Positions 27,674 to 35,738 of a DNA stretch of 64,000 nucleotides are shown here, piece after piece. Each line of letters starts with the position of its first letter. Position 1 is the first letter of the stretch. Made by a program: the position numbers and the translations under genes. The stretch spans positions 186,001 to 250,000 of the forward strand of contig NZ_JBJIAA010000006.1 of assembly GCF_045310695.1 (NCBI RefSeq), given 5' to 3'. The notes below the pieces were generated by a model. It ran no database searches, was not told the DNA's origin, and saw only the letters and a program-made list of their open reading frames with translations. Source of the stretch: Clostridium_S neuense. GTDB taxonomy: Bacteria; Bacillota; Clostridia; Clostridiales; Clostridiaceae.

Positions 27674-27925
27674 CTAATTAAAATTTATAATACTACATAC
27701 TTTTTCTAGTATTCTGTCTTTTGTTAATCCATAACAAGAAAATAATTCATCATGAAATCTTGAAGTTGTAACTACATCACCTAGACCACCATATATACTT
27801 CCTTCTTCTATAGCTATAATTACTTTAGTTTTCTTTGCGGCTTCTAAAACAACATTATTCCTGTAGTGATAAACGTTATATCGCTTCCTTTAAGAAGTAC
27901 CTTTGCACCTCTCAAAAGTTTTATC
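27674..27925 (-). pseudogene. transketolase C-terminal subunit fragment
   Basis: The minus strand reads RGAKVLLKGSDITFITTGIM, then after a deletion and frame change VVLEAAKKTKVIIAIEEGSI, YGGLGDVVTTSRF and ILEKVCSIIN to TAG at 27674-27676. This is the C-terminal domain of a split transketolase with ~45 residues missing. Its front overlaps, in another frame, the last residues of the neighbouring radical SAM gene, so a deletion fused the two genes. Confidence 0.75.
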
Positions 27926-29227
27926 GTATAAACGTTTAAATTTTTCTTTATAGAAATTAGCATAAAACTCTTTTTTGCATTCCACCTCATATATGTCATT
28001 ACAGCTGCAATATGATTCATATGGACATCCAGCCCCACATTTTGGTATATAAGGGCACTTATTTTTAAAACATTCATATGACAAATTAATGAACTCTATA
28101 AACTTTGTATAATTTTCATTAAAATTAAACTCAGCTACGTTCCCAACTTTAAATTCTTCTATTCCAACAGCACTTATGCATTTATATATATTTCCATCGG
28201 AGTTAATAATAAAATGGGATTTTGATGTAAACATACATGGAGTCATATGTGCAGTTGACTTGTCTACCCTAAATCCTCGGTTTTCAATCAACTCTATAGT
28301 ATTTAAATATGCTAATGCAAGTTCCTTCTTCTTTGGATTAAACGCATTAATATTGCAATAATGTGTTTGATTATTAGATGAAACCGGTGTTTTTGCTATA
28401 GCTTCAACCTTAAAACTAACCGATTTTTTAATACCAAGGTTCTCCAGTGAATTTAATAATTCATCAACTTGATCAATATTTTGTTTATCTATATTAATTT
28501 TTATTATTGTTTGTAAAATATCAGCAACTTCTTTAATATTATTAATTATTGTATAAAAACTACTTTCACTATTTACCATAGGTCGTCTCTTATCTTGTAA
28601 TTCTTGTGGCCCATCAATAGTAATTTGCGCCCCTTTAAGTCCTAACTTTTTCAATTCACTAGCAACTTCTTTAGTTAATAGTACACCATTTGTTCCTATA
28701 GAAAATGTAACATTAACTTTTTTATCTACACATAATTTATTTATTTGCTTCATAACTATAGCAAGTTCCTTTTTCGCTACTAATGGCTCCCCACCAAATA
28801 ACAAAACCCCTAAATTTTTAATATTATGTTTATGTATATAATTTTTTATCCAACTTACAATCATTTCAATAGTATGCTCACTTATAGTAACTCTCTTAAT
28901 TCCTTCTTCGTAACAATAAATACATTTCATATTACATGATGTAGTTATACAAATTGTTAAATTAAGAAGTCCGTTGATATCGTTTCTTTCATTAAAATTT
29001 TTCATAAGATACTGCTCTTCATCTAAATCATTAGGAACAATTATTTTATCTTTGAGCAATTTTTTTTTATAATTTTCTTCTAATAAATCAGGATTTTCGT
29101 GTAACTTATTAAATGTCTCCTCATCAAGATAAAATGATGCCTGAGTTAATATATTATATACAAGATGCTTCTTACTTTCAAAATTATCATATACATTAAA
29201 AGTTGATAATTTTAATAATTTATTCAT
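27890..29227 (-). CDS. radical SAM/SPASM peptide maturase
   Basis: 445 residues and first gene of the operon. An N-terminal region (~1-90), which may be a RiPP-recognition-like part, is followed by a radical SAM barrel with CNMKCIYC near residue 102, LLFGGEPLV and a TIDGPQELQDKRRP motif typical of SPASM peptide maturases. The C-terminal SPASM region (about 335-425) has many Cys (CMFTS, YKC, CFKNKC, PKCGAGC, YCSC, ECKKEF), enough for two auxiliary 4Fe-4S clusters. The last ~12 residues are read from fused transketolase DNA, so the natural C-terminus may have been replaced. AAGGAGAG precedes the ATG. Confidence 0.9.
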   Translation of the reverse strand: MNKLLKLSTFNVYDNFESKKHLVYNILTQASFYLDEETFNKLHENPDLLEENYKKKLLKDKIIVPNDLDEEQYLMKNFNERNDINGLLNLTICITTSCNMKCIYCYEEGIKRVTISEHTIEMIVSWIKNYIHKHNIKNLGVLLFGGEPLVAKKELAIVMKQINKLCVDKKVNVTFSIGTNGVLLTKEVASELKKLGLKGAQITIDGPQELQDKRRPMVNSESSFYTIINNIKEVADILQTIIKINIDKQNIDQVDELLNSLENLGIKKSVSFKVEAIAKTPVSSNNQTHYCNINAFNPKKKELALAYLNTIELIENRGFRVDKSTAHMTPCMFTSKSHFIINSDGNIYKCISAVGIEEFKVGNVAEFNFNENYTKFIEFINLSYECFKNKCPYIPKCGAGCPYESYCSCNDIYEVECKKEFYANFYKEKFKRLYDKTFERCKGTS

Positions 29228-29554
29228 CTTTTCTCTCCTTTCACCTTTGTATATTTTATAGTTTTATAATATTAATTTACTTATTTGTATTTTTTATAAA
29301 TATCATACTTAATTTTTACATTTTTTAGTTTGATTTGCAATCTCCATTAAAGCTCAAAATAGTAAGTATAATGTTTTTCTTAATATATATCTACATATAT
29401 CTCATTTTTTTACTTTATGTATATATTTTTTTTTACTTTGCATACATTATTGACTACTTATAAACTTAAGCATTTATATTTGGTACTTTAAGAAAAGTTA
29501 TTTTTGATATATAATTACATTAATTGGATATGCAAATAAAAAGTAGGTATTGCA
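29228..29554. other. gene-free stretch between the RiPP operon and the recombinase region
   Basis: 327 bp of extremely AT-rich DNA that must hold the operon promoter. I could not assign a -35/-10 pair with confidence. Confidence 0.4.
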
Positions 29555-29828
29555 ATGAATACAAAGTGGAGTGATGATATAATTTTAGGTCTTAAGGATA
29601 CCTATAGCACTACTGATCCAAAAGAAAGTTGATGGCAATTATCCTATATTGTACAAGGAACCAGCTACCTATACAAGAAATTTTTATAGAAAAGAAGCAA
29701 ATTATTTTACATTTAAGCTTATAGAAATAAAATTTAGTGAAGTTGAAGTATACCAAATGACCATTGAGCAAATAGCCAGTTGTTTAGAAGTACCTGGAGA
29801 TGCTTTAAAACAACTGGTTAAAATATAA
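29555..29828 (+). pseudogene. frameshifted small gene upstream of the recombinase
   Basis: ATG at 29555 begins NTKWSDDIILGLKDTYSTTD and stops soon after; a shifted frame continues KVDGNYPILYKEPATYTRNF, then EVYQMTIEQIASCLEVPGDA, to TAA at 29826-29828. The C-terminal part looks helical and resembles small DNA-binding or regulatory proteins. Family not recognised. It may be a lost partner of the recombinase. Confidence 0.45.
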
Positions 29829-29926
29829 GCCTTATGAGAACATATGTTTGATAGTTATATTAAAAATAATATGCTATATGTATATATAAATACTAACTAT
29901 TTTAAATCTATCAAGGAGTGATATTA

Positions 29927-31576
29927 TTGATAGCAGCTATTTACAGCAGAAAGAGCAAATTCACTGGTAAAGGTGAATCAATAGAAAACCAAATAGAATT
30001 ATGCAGAGAATACTGTAAAAACAATCTTAGAGATAAAAACATAACTGATTTTTTAATTTATGAGGACGAAGGTTTTTCAGGAAAAAACATACACAGACCT
30101 CAATTTCAAAAAATGCTTATAGACGCTGCGGCAAAAAAATTCGATATTCTTATATGTTATAGGCTGGACCGTATAAGTAGAAACGTCGCAGATTTTTCAA
30201 CATTAATAAATAAGCTTCATCAACTAGAAATAGGCTTTGTAAGCATAAGAGAGCAGTTTGATACTACTACACCAATGGGCAGAGCAATGATGTACATTGC
30301 CTCAGTTTTTGCTCAGCTTGAGCGTGAAACCATAGCAGAGCGTGTCCGTGACAATATGCTTGAACTTGCAAAAACAGGTAGATGGCTTGGTGGAACCATT
30401 CCTTTAGGCTATACATCACTACCTATCACCTATATTGATGAAGACATGAAGGAAAGAAAAATGGTGAAGCTAAAACAAGTACCTGAAGAGCTTAAAACAA
30501 TAAAGACAATTTTTAAAAAATACCTTGAATTAAAATCTTTATCACAGGTTGAAACCTATGCTCTTCAAAATAATTTAAAAACAAAGCGAGGCGCCAACTT
30601 CTCAAAATCAAATATAAAGATTATCTTAAATAACCCTGTCTATGTAAAAGCAGATGATTCAATAATAATTTATTTAAAAAGCAAAGGAATTACAACCTGT
30701 GGCATTCCTGACGGTGAACATGGAATTTTAACCTATAATAAGCAAAAGTCAATTGTAACTGATGATGGAAGAACAATAAGAAATACAAGAGACACATCAG
30801 AATGGATTGCAGCCGTGTCTTCCCAGAAAGGCATTATTGAAGCTGACAAATGGATTGAAGTACAAAAAATCCTATGCGAAAATAAAGACAAGTTTCCCAA
30901 TGAAGGTAAAACTCATAACGCACTTTTAACAGGTAAATTAAAATGTGCTTTGTGTGATAGCAATATGCAAGTAGCTCATGGACATGTAAGTAAAAAAACC
31001 GGCCAAAAAATTTTTTACTACGTATGCCCTATAAAAAAACATTCAAAAAATACCAGTTGCAGCAATAAAAATGCAAAGGTTGCAGAAGTAGATCCTATAG
31101 TAATAACGAAATTAAAAAATCTAGCTGTAGATAGGAAATCACTTTTAGATAACCTTATGAGTAATCTAAAAATATCAAACGACCAAAATGAAGTTGTGGA
31201 TAAAGAAGAAACTTTAACTAATCTAATTTCTGAAAAAGAAAGGCAAATTGAAAATTTAATTACAAAGCTTTCCATAGACAGCTCCATAGACGAGCTTTTA
31301 ATAAAAAAAATAAAAGAACTTAAACTTGAAGTTGAAGAGCTAAAAAATAAAGTTAAAAATACGAAACTAATAAAAGAAGAGTATAATGATACCGAACTTA
31401 CACTTTCCTTTATAAATATGCTTTTAAATCGCTGCTCAATAATAGATAGCCTTGATTTAGAAGAGCAAAAGGAACTTATCCATAACCTTATTGATGAAAT
31501 TTACTGGAACGGGAACGATGATTCTCTTGAGATAACCTTTATAGGTGGAAAGACCTATAAAAAAAATGACTTTTGA
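29927..31576 (+). CDS. large serine recombinase of the yabG element
   Basis: 549 residues from TTG 29927 (AAGGAG eight bases upstream; an in-frame GTG at 29918 overlaps it). The N-terminal resolvase domain starts IAAIYSRKSKF with the nucleophilic Ser, and has YEDEGFSGKNIHRPQFQKML and the RLDRISRN signature. A recombinase domain follows, then a zinc ribbon (CALCDSNM...CPIKKHS...SC) near residues 330-385 and a coiled coil (about 410-500). It is related to TnpX and phage integrases. The stop lies 30 bp from the attachment arm, so this enzyme almost certainly integrates and excises the element. Confidence 0.93.
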   Translation: MIAAIYSRKSKFTGKGESIENQIELCREYCKNNLRDKNITDFLIYEDEGFSGKNIHRPQFQKMLIDAAAKKFDILICYRLDRISRNVADFSTLINKLHQLEIGFVSIREQFDTTTPMGRAMMYIASVFAQLERETIAERVRDNMLELAKTGRWLGGTIPLGYTSLPITYIDEDMKERKMVKLKQVPEELKTIKTIFKKYLELKSLSQVETYALQNNLKTKRGANFSKSNIKIILNNPVYVKADDSIIIYLKSKGITTCGIPDGEHGILTYNKQKSIVTDDGRTIRNTRDTSEWIAAVSSQKGIIEADKWIEVQKILCENKDKFPNEGKTHNALLTGKLKCALCDSNMQVAHGHVSKKTGQKIFYYVCPIKKHSKNTSCSNKNAKVAEVDPIVITKLKNLAVDRKSLLDNLMSNLKISNDQNEVVDKEETLTNLISEKERQIENLITKLSIDSSIDELLIKKIKELKLEVEELKNKVKNTKLIKEEYNDTELTLSFINMLLNRCSIIDSLDLEEQKELIHNLIDEIYWNGNDDSLEITFIGGKTYKKNDF

Positions 31577-31597
31577 GAATTTCAGCTTTCTCAAAAG
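31570..31597 (+). terminator. terminator-like hairpin at the recombinase stop
   Basis: CTTTTGAGAA...TTCTCAAAAG spans the stop codon and lies between the recombinase and the right attachment arm. It has no long T-run, so only moderately convincing. Confidence 0.5.
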
Positions 31598-31605
31598 CCT
31601 ATATA

Positions 31606-31637
31606 AAAAATCGCAATTTAGTTCAATTAGCACCAGC
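31606..31637. other. right attachment site of the yabG element
   Basis: A 22-bp arm (31606-31627) is matched at 21 of 22 positions, inverted, by 14289-14310 at the other end. The 13-bp core at 31625-31637 equals 14274-14286. In the circular form the centre between the arms is 12 bp with CC as central dinucleotide, which lies in the Gly codon of Ala-Gly-Ala-Asn of YabG. Confidence 0.88.
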
Positions 31638-32327
31638 ATCCAGCATTGCTTCATAGCAGGATTGGCAGGCTCCTGCAAAAATCACAAGATCATCATAACT
31701 CGGTTCATAATCTCTAAGCTTTGAAACAGATTCAACAAAATATTTAGAATTTCTGTAGCTTTCTATATCCATGTAGTCTCTAGCTGTTTTAAGCATGCCA
31801 TCATGACCAGTTATTACAACAATATCAGGCTTTATTTCCTTCACTAAGGGAACGATAAGACTTGGTTGATCCTTTTCTGCAATAACTTTACCTACCGTCT
31901 CTATCTTAAGTTGTTTGTAAACCTTCAAACATACCTCAAGGTACTCACTATCGCCATCAACATGAAGAACCTTGCCCGGCCTTGCAAAAGTCATATTTTT
32001 AATATTCTTATCATCCTTATCATTTTTTATAATTCTATGATTATACCTTTTTTTGTTTTTTTTTATATCCTCTTCTCTATTTAATCCCCTATCCATTATT
32101 ATTTTTTCAATAGATTTGTTTATGTTCTCATTAAATACACTTTCTATTTCACCCATATTATTAGAATCAACTGCCATAAGATCATCAACTGGTGAATCAG
32201 CAATTATCCTTAAGTTAACCCCTTTTAAAATACAGTACTTACCATTTGGGCCTTCCTTTATGTCTATTATTTTAAATGTAATATCACAATCGTGTGATTT
32301 TCTAGCAACAAAATCACCAATAACCAA
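31623..32327 (-). CDS. yabG: YabG sporulation protease, 5' portion of the split gene
   Basis: About 234 residues from TTG 32327, which has GGGGTGA in front; the longer frame to 32366 would place the start inside the promoter. It carries YabG features: VIGDFVARKSHDCDITFKII at the N-terminus and a central HVDGDSEYLEVC...VITGHDGML region, ending YEAMLDAGAN then a stop made by element DNA. YabG is a mother-cell protease that trims spore-coat and cortex-lytic proteins. Joined to 14074-14286 it gives ~300 residues, the usual length. As it stands it lacks the conserved last 66 residues. Confidence 0.9.
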   Translation of the reverse strand: MVIGDFVARKSHDCDITFKIIDIKEGPNGKYCILKGVNLRIIADSPVDDLMAVDSNNMGEIESVFNENINKSIEKIIMDRGLNREEDIKKNKKRYNHRIIKNDKDDKNIKNMTFARPGKVLHVDGDSEYLEVCLKVYKQLKIETVGKVIAEKDQPSLIVPLVKEIKPDIVVITGHDGMLKTARDYMDIESYRNSKYFVESVSKLRDYEPSYDDLVIFAGACQSCYEAMLDAGAN

Positions 32328-32367
32328 AAATCTCACCCCACAGTAAAGCTTAAATAAAGTATCCATA

Positions 32368-32396
32368 TATACTATGAAGGCGAGATAAAACCTGTT
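32368..32396 (-). promoter_or_regulatory. sigma-K-like promoter of yabG
   Basis: Minus strand: ACA, 16 bp, CATAGTATA, about 40 bp before the chosen start codon. It matches the mother-cell sigma-K pattern (AC... CATAnnnTA). The same elements with the same spacing precede the cotS gene at 36510-37523. Confidence 0.45.
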
Positions 32397-32402
32397 CTTA
32401 TA

Positions 32403-33404
32403 TTATTTCTGGTCATAAGTTTTTTTGAATTCTTCAATAAATGCAGTATACTTTTCTCTTTCATCTATAAGTTCCCTTATCTTATTGTTAAAGGTATTTT
32501 GTCCCCAATTCACTTCATTGTAATAATACCTATTTGCAAGTCTCCATAACCTTTGTGGAAACACTAAAAATGCATAAAGAACTCTGTATTCCTCTTCGCG
32601 TAGCTTTGCGACCTCATTATAAGCATTAAGTATGAGATTAGCATATTCTATGTTCCAATCACACCTTTTAAGCACCTTTATCATAAAATTGGAGATATCA
32701 TAAACTCTTACTTCCCTTTTACAATAGTCAAAATCAATAACATTTACCATATCATTGTTGTCAATTATAATATTATGATAAGTAAAATCATGGTGGCAAA
32801 AACTTTTTTCCTCTTCTGTCCTAGCACATATCTCAGAATACTTTGAATCACTTAATATTTCCATTGATTTTTTTCCCTGCTCTTTAAAAAAATCAATGCT
32901 TTTTAAGTAATTAATATCAAATTCTGTTTTGTTATTTTTTTTTCTAGCCATGTCCCTCATTTTTTCAAAGGATCTAACCCTCTTTTCCATGAGATGAGGC
33001 CATCTACCAAGATCACTTTTTAACTTACTATTCTCCGGAGGTTCATACCCCTTTGAACATTCATGCATTCTTGCAAGTATCTTAGCAGCTTTAATGAGAT
33101 CATCTTTGTCTGTAAAACTGCATTCCCTTCCATCTATCCATTGTGAGAGAGTATATATATCCTCATTTACCAATGCATAGGGATTTCCTTCCACATTAAG
33201 GCAATATTTATCTACAAAATTAAAATCATGATTTATAAGATGTTCCTTGGCACCATATACAAACAGCAGTTTTTGAACACCATAATTTATTTTTTTTAGA
33301 CATTTGCTACCTTCATTTGTTTTTAAAAAATACACACCCTTGTTGGGTTTAATAGATTCAATTTTAATATCAAATTGTCTCTCTATTTCAAATTCCCTCA
33401 TCAT
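32403..33404 (-). CDS. CotS-family spore coat kinase-like protein
   Basis: 333 residues with a choline/homoserine kinase-type (APH) fold. The N-lobe has FLKTNEGSKCLKKI; the catalytic loop reads FCHHDFTYHNIIIDNND near residue 205 and the metal-binding strand VNVIDFDYC near residue 222. Spore-coat CotS/CotI/YutH proteins belong here; some are active kinases. The typical C-terminal YY-EVNWGQNTF region is present. It lies just upstream of yabG in the same direction, consistent with a mother-cell operon. Confidence 0.87.
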   Translation of the reverse strand: MMREFEIERQFDIKIESIKPNKGVYFLKTNEGSKCLKKINYGVQKLLFVYGAKEHLINHDFNFVDKYCLNVEGNPYALVNEDIYTLSQWIDGRECSFTDKDDLIKAAKILARMHECSKGYEPPENSKLKSDLGRWPHLMEKRVRSFEKMRDMARKKNNKTEFDINYLKSIDFFKEQGKKSMEILSDSKYSEICARTEEEKSFCHHDFTYHNIIIDNNDMVNVIDFDYCKREVRVYDISNFMIKVLKRCDWNIEYANLILNAYNEVAKLREEEYRVLYAFLVFPQRLWRLANRYYYNEVNWGQNTFNNKIRELIDEREKYTAFIEEFKKTYDQK

Positions 33405-33538
33405 GTTTTAATCACCTCCCATATATTCTAATTTATATGTAAGCATCGAGAATTTTAGAAGAAAAAAAATATATATCTTTAACACTTTGTACTTTATTTT
33501 AATATAATGGATTGTAATGATTTTTGGAGAGATAACTT

Positions 33539-34660
33539 ATGAGAATAGGTATTGATGCAAGAGCTGCAAAATGGTATAGAGGAACAGGCATAGGCACTTA
33601 CACTTATGAGCTTATAAGCAATATAAATAGATTAGATTCTTTAAATGACTATCTAATTTTTTTGCCAGATACAACTTCTTTTGACATAAACCTCAATAAT
33701 AATTTTAAGCTTAGGAATATAAATGTTAATATAAGCAATAACTTTTGGGATGAGGTAAATATTCCAAACATACTAAAAGACAATGAGGTAGAACTTTATC
33801 ACGTTCCTCAAAATGGTGTTGGCCTTCCTATGGATAAAAAATGTAAATTTATAATAACCCTTCATGATATTATTCCATATAAATTGCCAGAGACTGTAAG
33901 CAGTGGATATCTCAAAATTTTTAACGAGGAGCTTCCCAAAATAATTCCCCTGTGTGATGGAATAATAACAGTATCCAACTTTTCTAAAAATGATATAGCT
34001 AAGGCCTTTAATTTTCCTAAAGATAAAATTTTTGTAACTTACTTATCTGCGGAAGACATCTATAAACCTATTGATAAGCTTAAAAGCCAAAAGATAATAG
34101 AAAAAAAATATGGAATAGATTCAGATTTCATATTATATGTTGGTGGGTTCAGCCCAAGAAAAAACATTACTGGAATAATAGAAGCTTTTTCTAAAGTTAG
34201 CCACCGATTAAATAAAAATTTAAAGCTTGTAATCGCAGGAAGAAAAGGATTATCCTATTCAAATTATCTTTCTCTCACAGAGAAATTGAATTTGACTTCA
34301 AAGGTTATATTTCCTGGCTTTATAAGTCTTTGTGATATGCCATATCTTTATAATAGTGCAGAGCTTCTTGTTTATCCTTCCTTCTATGAAGGTTTTGGAC
34401 TTCCTCCTTTAGAAGCAATGTCATGTGGTACACCTGTTATAGTTTCAAATTCAACCTCTCTTCCAGAAATATTTGGAGAAAGTTCAGTTATGGTTGATCC
34501 ACATAATATTAACGCTTTAGGAGAATCAATTTATGAGTGTCTAGAAAATAATATTCTAAGAAAGCAGCTTATTTCAATGGGTTTTAAGCTTTGTAAAAAT
34601 TTAACCTGGAAGAGCACAGCCTTATCAACTATTAATTCCTACAAATCAGTTTTAAAGTAA
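33539..34660 (+). CDS. GT4-family glycosyltransferase
   Basis: 373 residues of GT-B fold. The N-terminus MRIGIDARAAKWYRGTGIGT forms the acceptor-side loop, LHDIIPY follows, then the C-terminal donor site LYVGGFSPRKN and the E-x7-E signature YEGFGLPPLEAMSCGTPVI. It transfers a nucleotide-activated hexose. It alternates with CotS kinase genes on the opposite strand, so it probably glycosylates a spore surface component. Paralog of 37678-38814. Confidence 0.9.
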   Translation: MRIGIDARAAKWYRGTGIGTYTYELISNINRLDSLNDYLIFLPDTTSFDINLNNNFKLRNINVNISNNFWDEVNIPNILKDNEVELYHVPQNGVGLPMDKKCKFIITLHDIIPYKLPETVSSGYLKIFNEELPKIIPLCDGIITVSNFSKNDIAKAFNFPKDKIFVTYLSAEDIYKPIDKLKSQKIIEKKYGIDSDFILYVGGFSPRKNITGIIEAFSKVSHRLNKNLKLVIAGRKGLSYSNYLSLTEKLNLTSKVIFPGFISLCDMPYLYNSAELLVYPSFYEGFGLPPLEAMSCGTPVIVSNSTSLPEIFGESSVMVDPHNINALGESIYECLENNILRKQLISMGFKLCKNLTWKSTALSTINSYKSVLK

Positions 34661-34704
34661 TAAAAAAATAGAGCTTTGATACTCTATTTTTTTGCTTTTA
34701 ATTA

Positions 34705-35727
34705 TCATAAAAAATTGTTTTTAAATTCACCTAAAAATTCTATTCTGCTTGTTTCAGCTGAAATCTTATTGTTAAGTCTATTAAAGAACGTATTTTCTCC
34801 CCATTCCTTTCTTCTGCTATAATAATCCTTTGAAATATTATAAAAATCATTTGGAAAGCTTAAAAGCGCATATAAAACCTCAAGTTCACTTTTTTTCAAG
34901 CTGGTTTCTTTACAATAGCTATCTAATATCAATGCGGCTTTACTTATATCATAATCAAAATTTTTTACTACCTTAGATATAAAATTACATAAATCATGAA
35001 CCCTTAAATCCACAACAGAATAATCAAAATCTATAAAATATGCTTCTTCATTATTTATAATGATATTATGATGTGCTAAATCATGATGACAAAGCACAAT
35101 CTTATCCTCTTCACTACAAAGCTTATAATATTGAGTTAATTTTAATTTTTCTAAGCTTTCATCAATTTTATCAATATAGTAATCTACATTTTTTATAAAT
35201 ATGTTATCAAATTCAGTTTTTATCTCATACAAATTTGACATCTTTTTAAAGAATAACATCTCATCCTTTTTTCTCATAAAGCTTTCTATAAAAGTTCCGC
35301 AATTGTTTTTTGTTGGAAGATTAGTTCTAAATCCTTCAGAAGCCTTATGAAGCTCACTTAATCCCTGAGCAGCTATTGAAACATCAACAGGATTACTAAA
35401 TTCGCATTCTCTTCCCTGTATCATATCCATTATGCAGTATAGTTCCCCATTTTTTATATAATACTCTTTACCATCTTTTGTTTTTGCAAAGTTAATAATC
35501 CTATTAAAGCTTTTTTTTATATAATTTATAGCAGAAATTATATAATTAAACTCATCTATAGTGTAATTAACTTTTTTCAGCATCTTATCTCCCTTGTCCG
35601 TTGAAATAAAAAAGGCCTTTCTAACAGGAACTATATTGTAAACTACAAGCTGAAATTCTTCAAACATATCCGAATCTAAATCATACTTAAGCAGTTCTAT
35701 ATCTTTCCTAGCACCTAAATCAAGCAT
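34705..35727 (-). CDS. CotS-family spore coat kinase-like protein
   Basis: 340 residues, paralog of 32403-33404. The catalytic loop LCHHDLAHHNIIINNEEAYF and the metal motif FIDFDYSVVDLRVHDLCNF (about residues 214-250) are intact, as is the N-lobe lysine region (KGDKMLKKVNY). The C-terminal YYSRRKEWGENTF segment matches its paralogs. AGGAGG precedes the ATG. It heads a gene pair with the degenerate paralog upstream. Confidence 0.87.
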   Translation of the reverse strand: MLDLGARKDIELLKYDLDSDMFEEFQLVVYNIVPVRKAFFISTDKGDKMLKKVNYTIDEFNYIISAINYIKKSFNRIINFAKTKDGKEYYIKNGELYCIMDMIQGRECEFSNPVDVSIAAQGLSELHKASEGFRTNLPTKNNCGTFIESFMRKKDEMLFFKKMSNLYEIKTEFDNIFIKNVDYYIDKIDESLEKLKLTQYYKLCSEEDKIVLCHHDLAHHNIIINNEEAYFIDFDYSVVDLRVHDLCNFISKVVKNFDYDISKAALILDSYCKETSLKKSELEVLYALLSFPNDFYNISKDYYSRRKEWGENTFFNRLNNKISAETSRIEFLGEFKNNFL

Positions 35728-35738
35728 ATTATTACCTC

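Larger units (their letters stand above)
14274..31637. mobile_element. ~17.35-kb intervening element inserted in yabG
   Basis: It is bounded by the 13-bp direct repeat AATTAGCACCAGC, splits yabG, and carries a large serine recombinase gene that ends 30 bp from the right attachment arm. Joining the two inner ends gives a 56-bp palindrome (22-bp arms, 21 of 22 matching, 12-bp centre) typical of serine-integrase attP sites. Joining the outer flanks restores one YabG frame of about 300 codons. No phage structural genes are present. Cargo: NRPS-cluster relics (14.8-17.7 kb), degraded small genes (17.9-19.2 kb) and an apparent RiPP cluster (19.3-29.2 kb). The comparison with sigK skin is inference. 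Confidence 0.9.

Noticed and set aside
27844..28077. 77-codon minus-strand frame that joins maturase DNA to transketolase residues
   Set aside because: Only its second half is homologous to anything; the maturase frame is the real one. It was useful in showing the fusion point.
29840..29926. Sigma-E promoter upstream of the recombinase
   Set aside because: TTATATT and TATATGTAT-like stretches occur, but in DNA this AT-rich the match is too weak to annotate.
14274..31637. Prophage or conjugative element
   Set aside because: No capsid, tail, lysis, relaxase or type IV secretion genes; only the recombinase and att sites indicate mobility.
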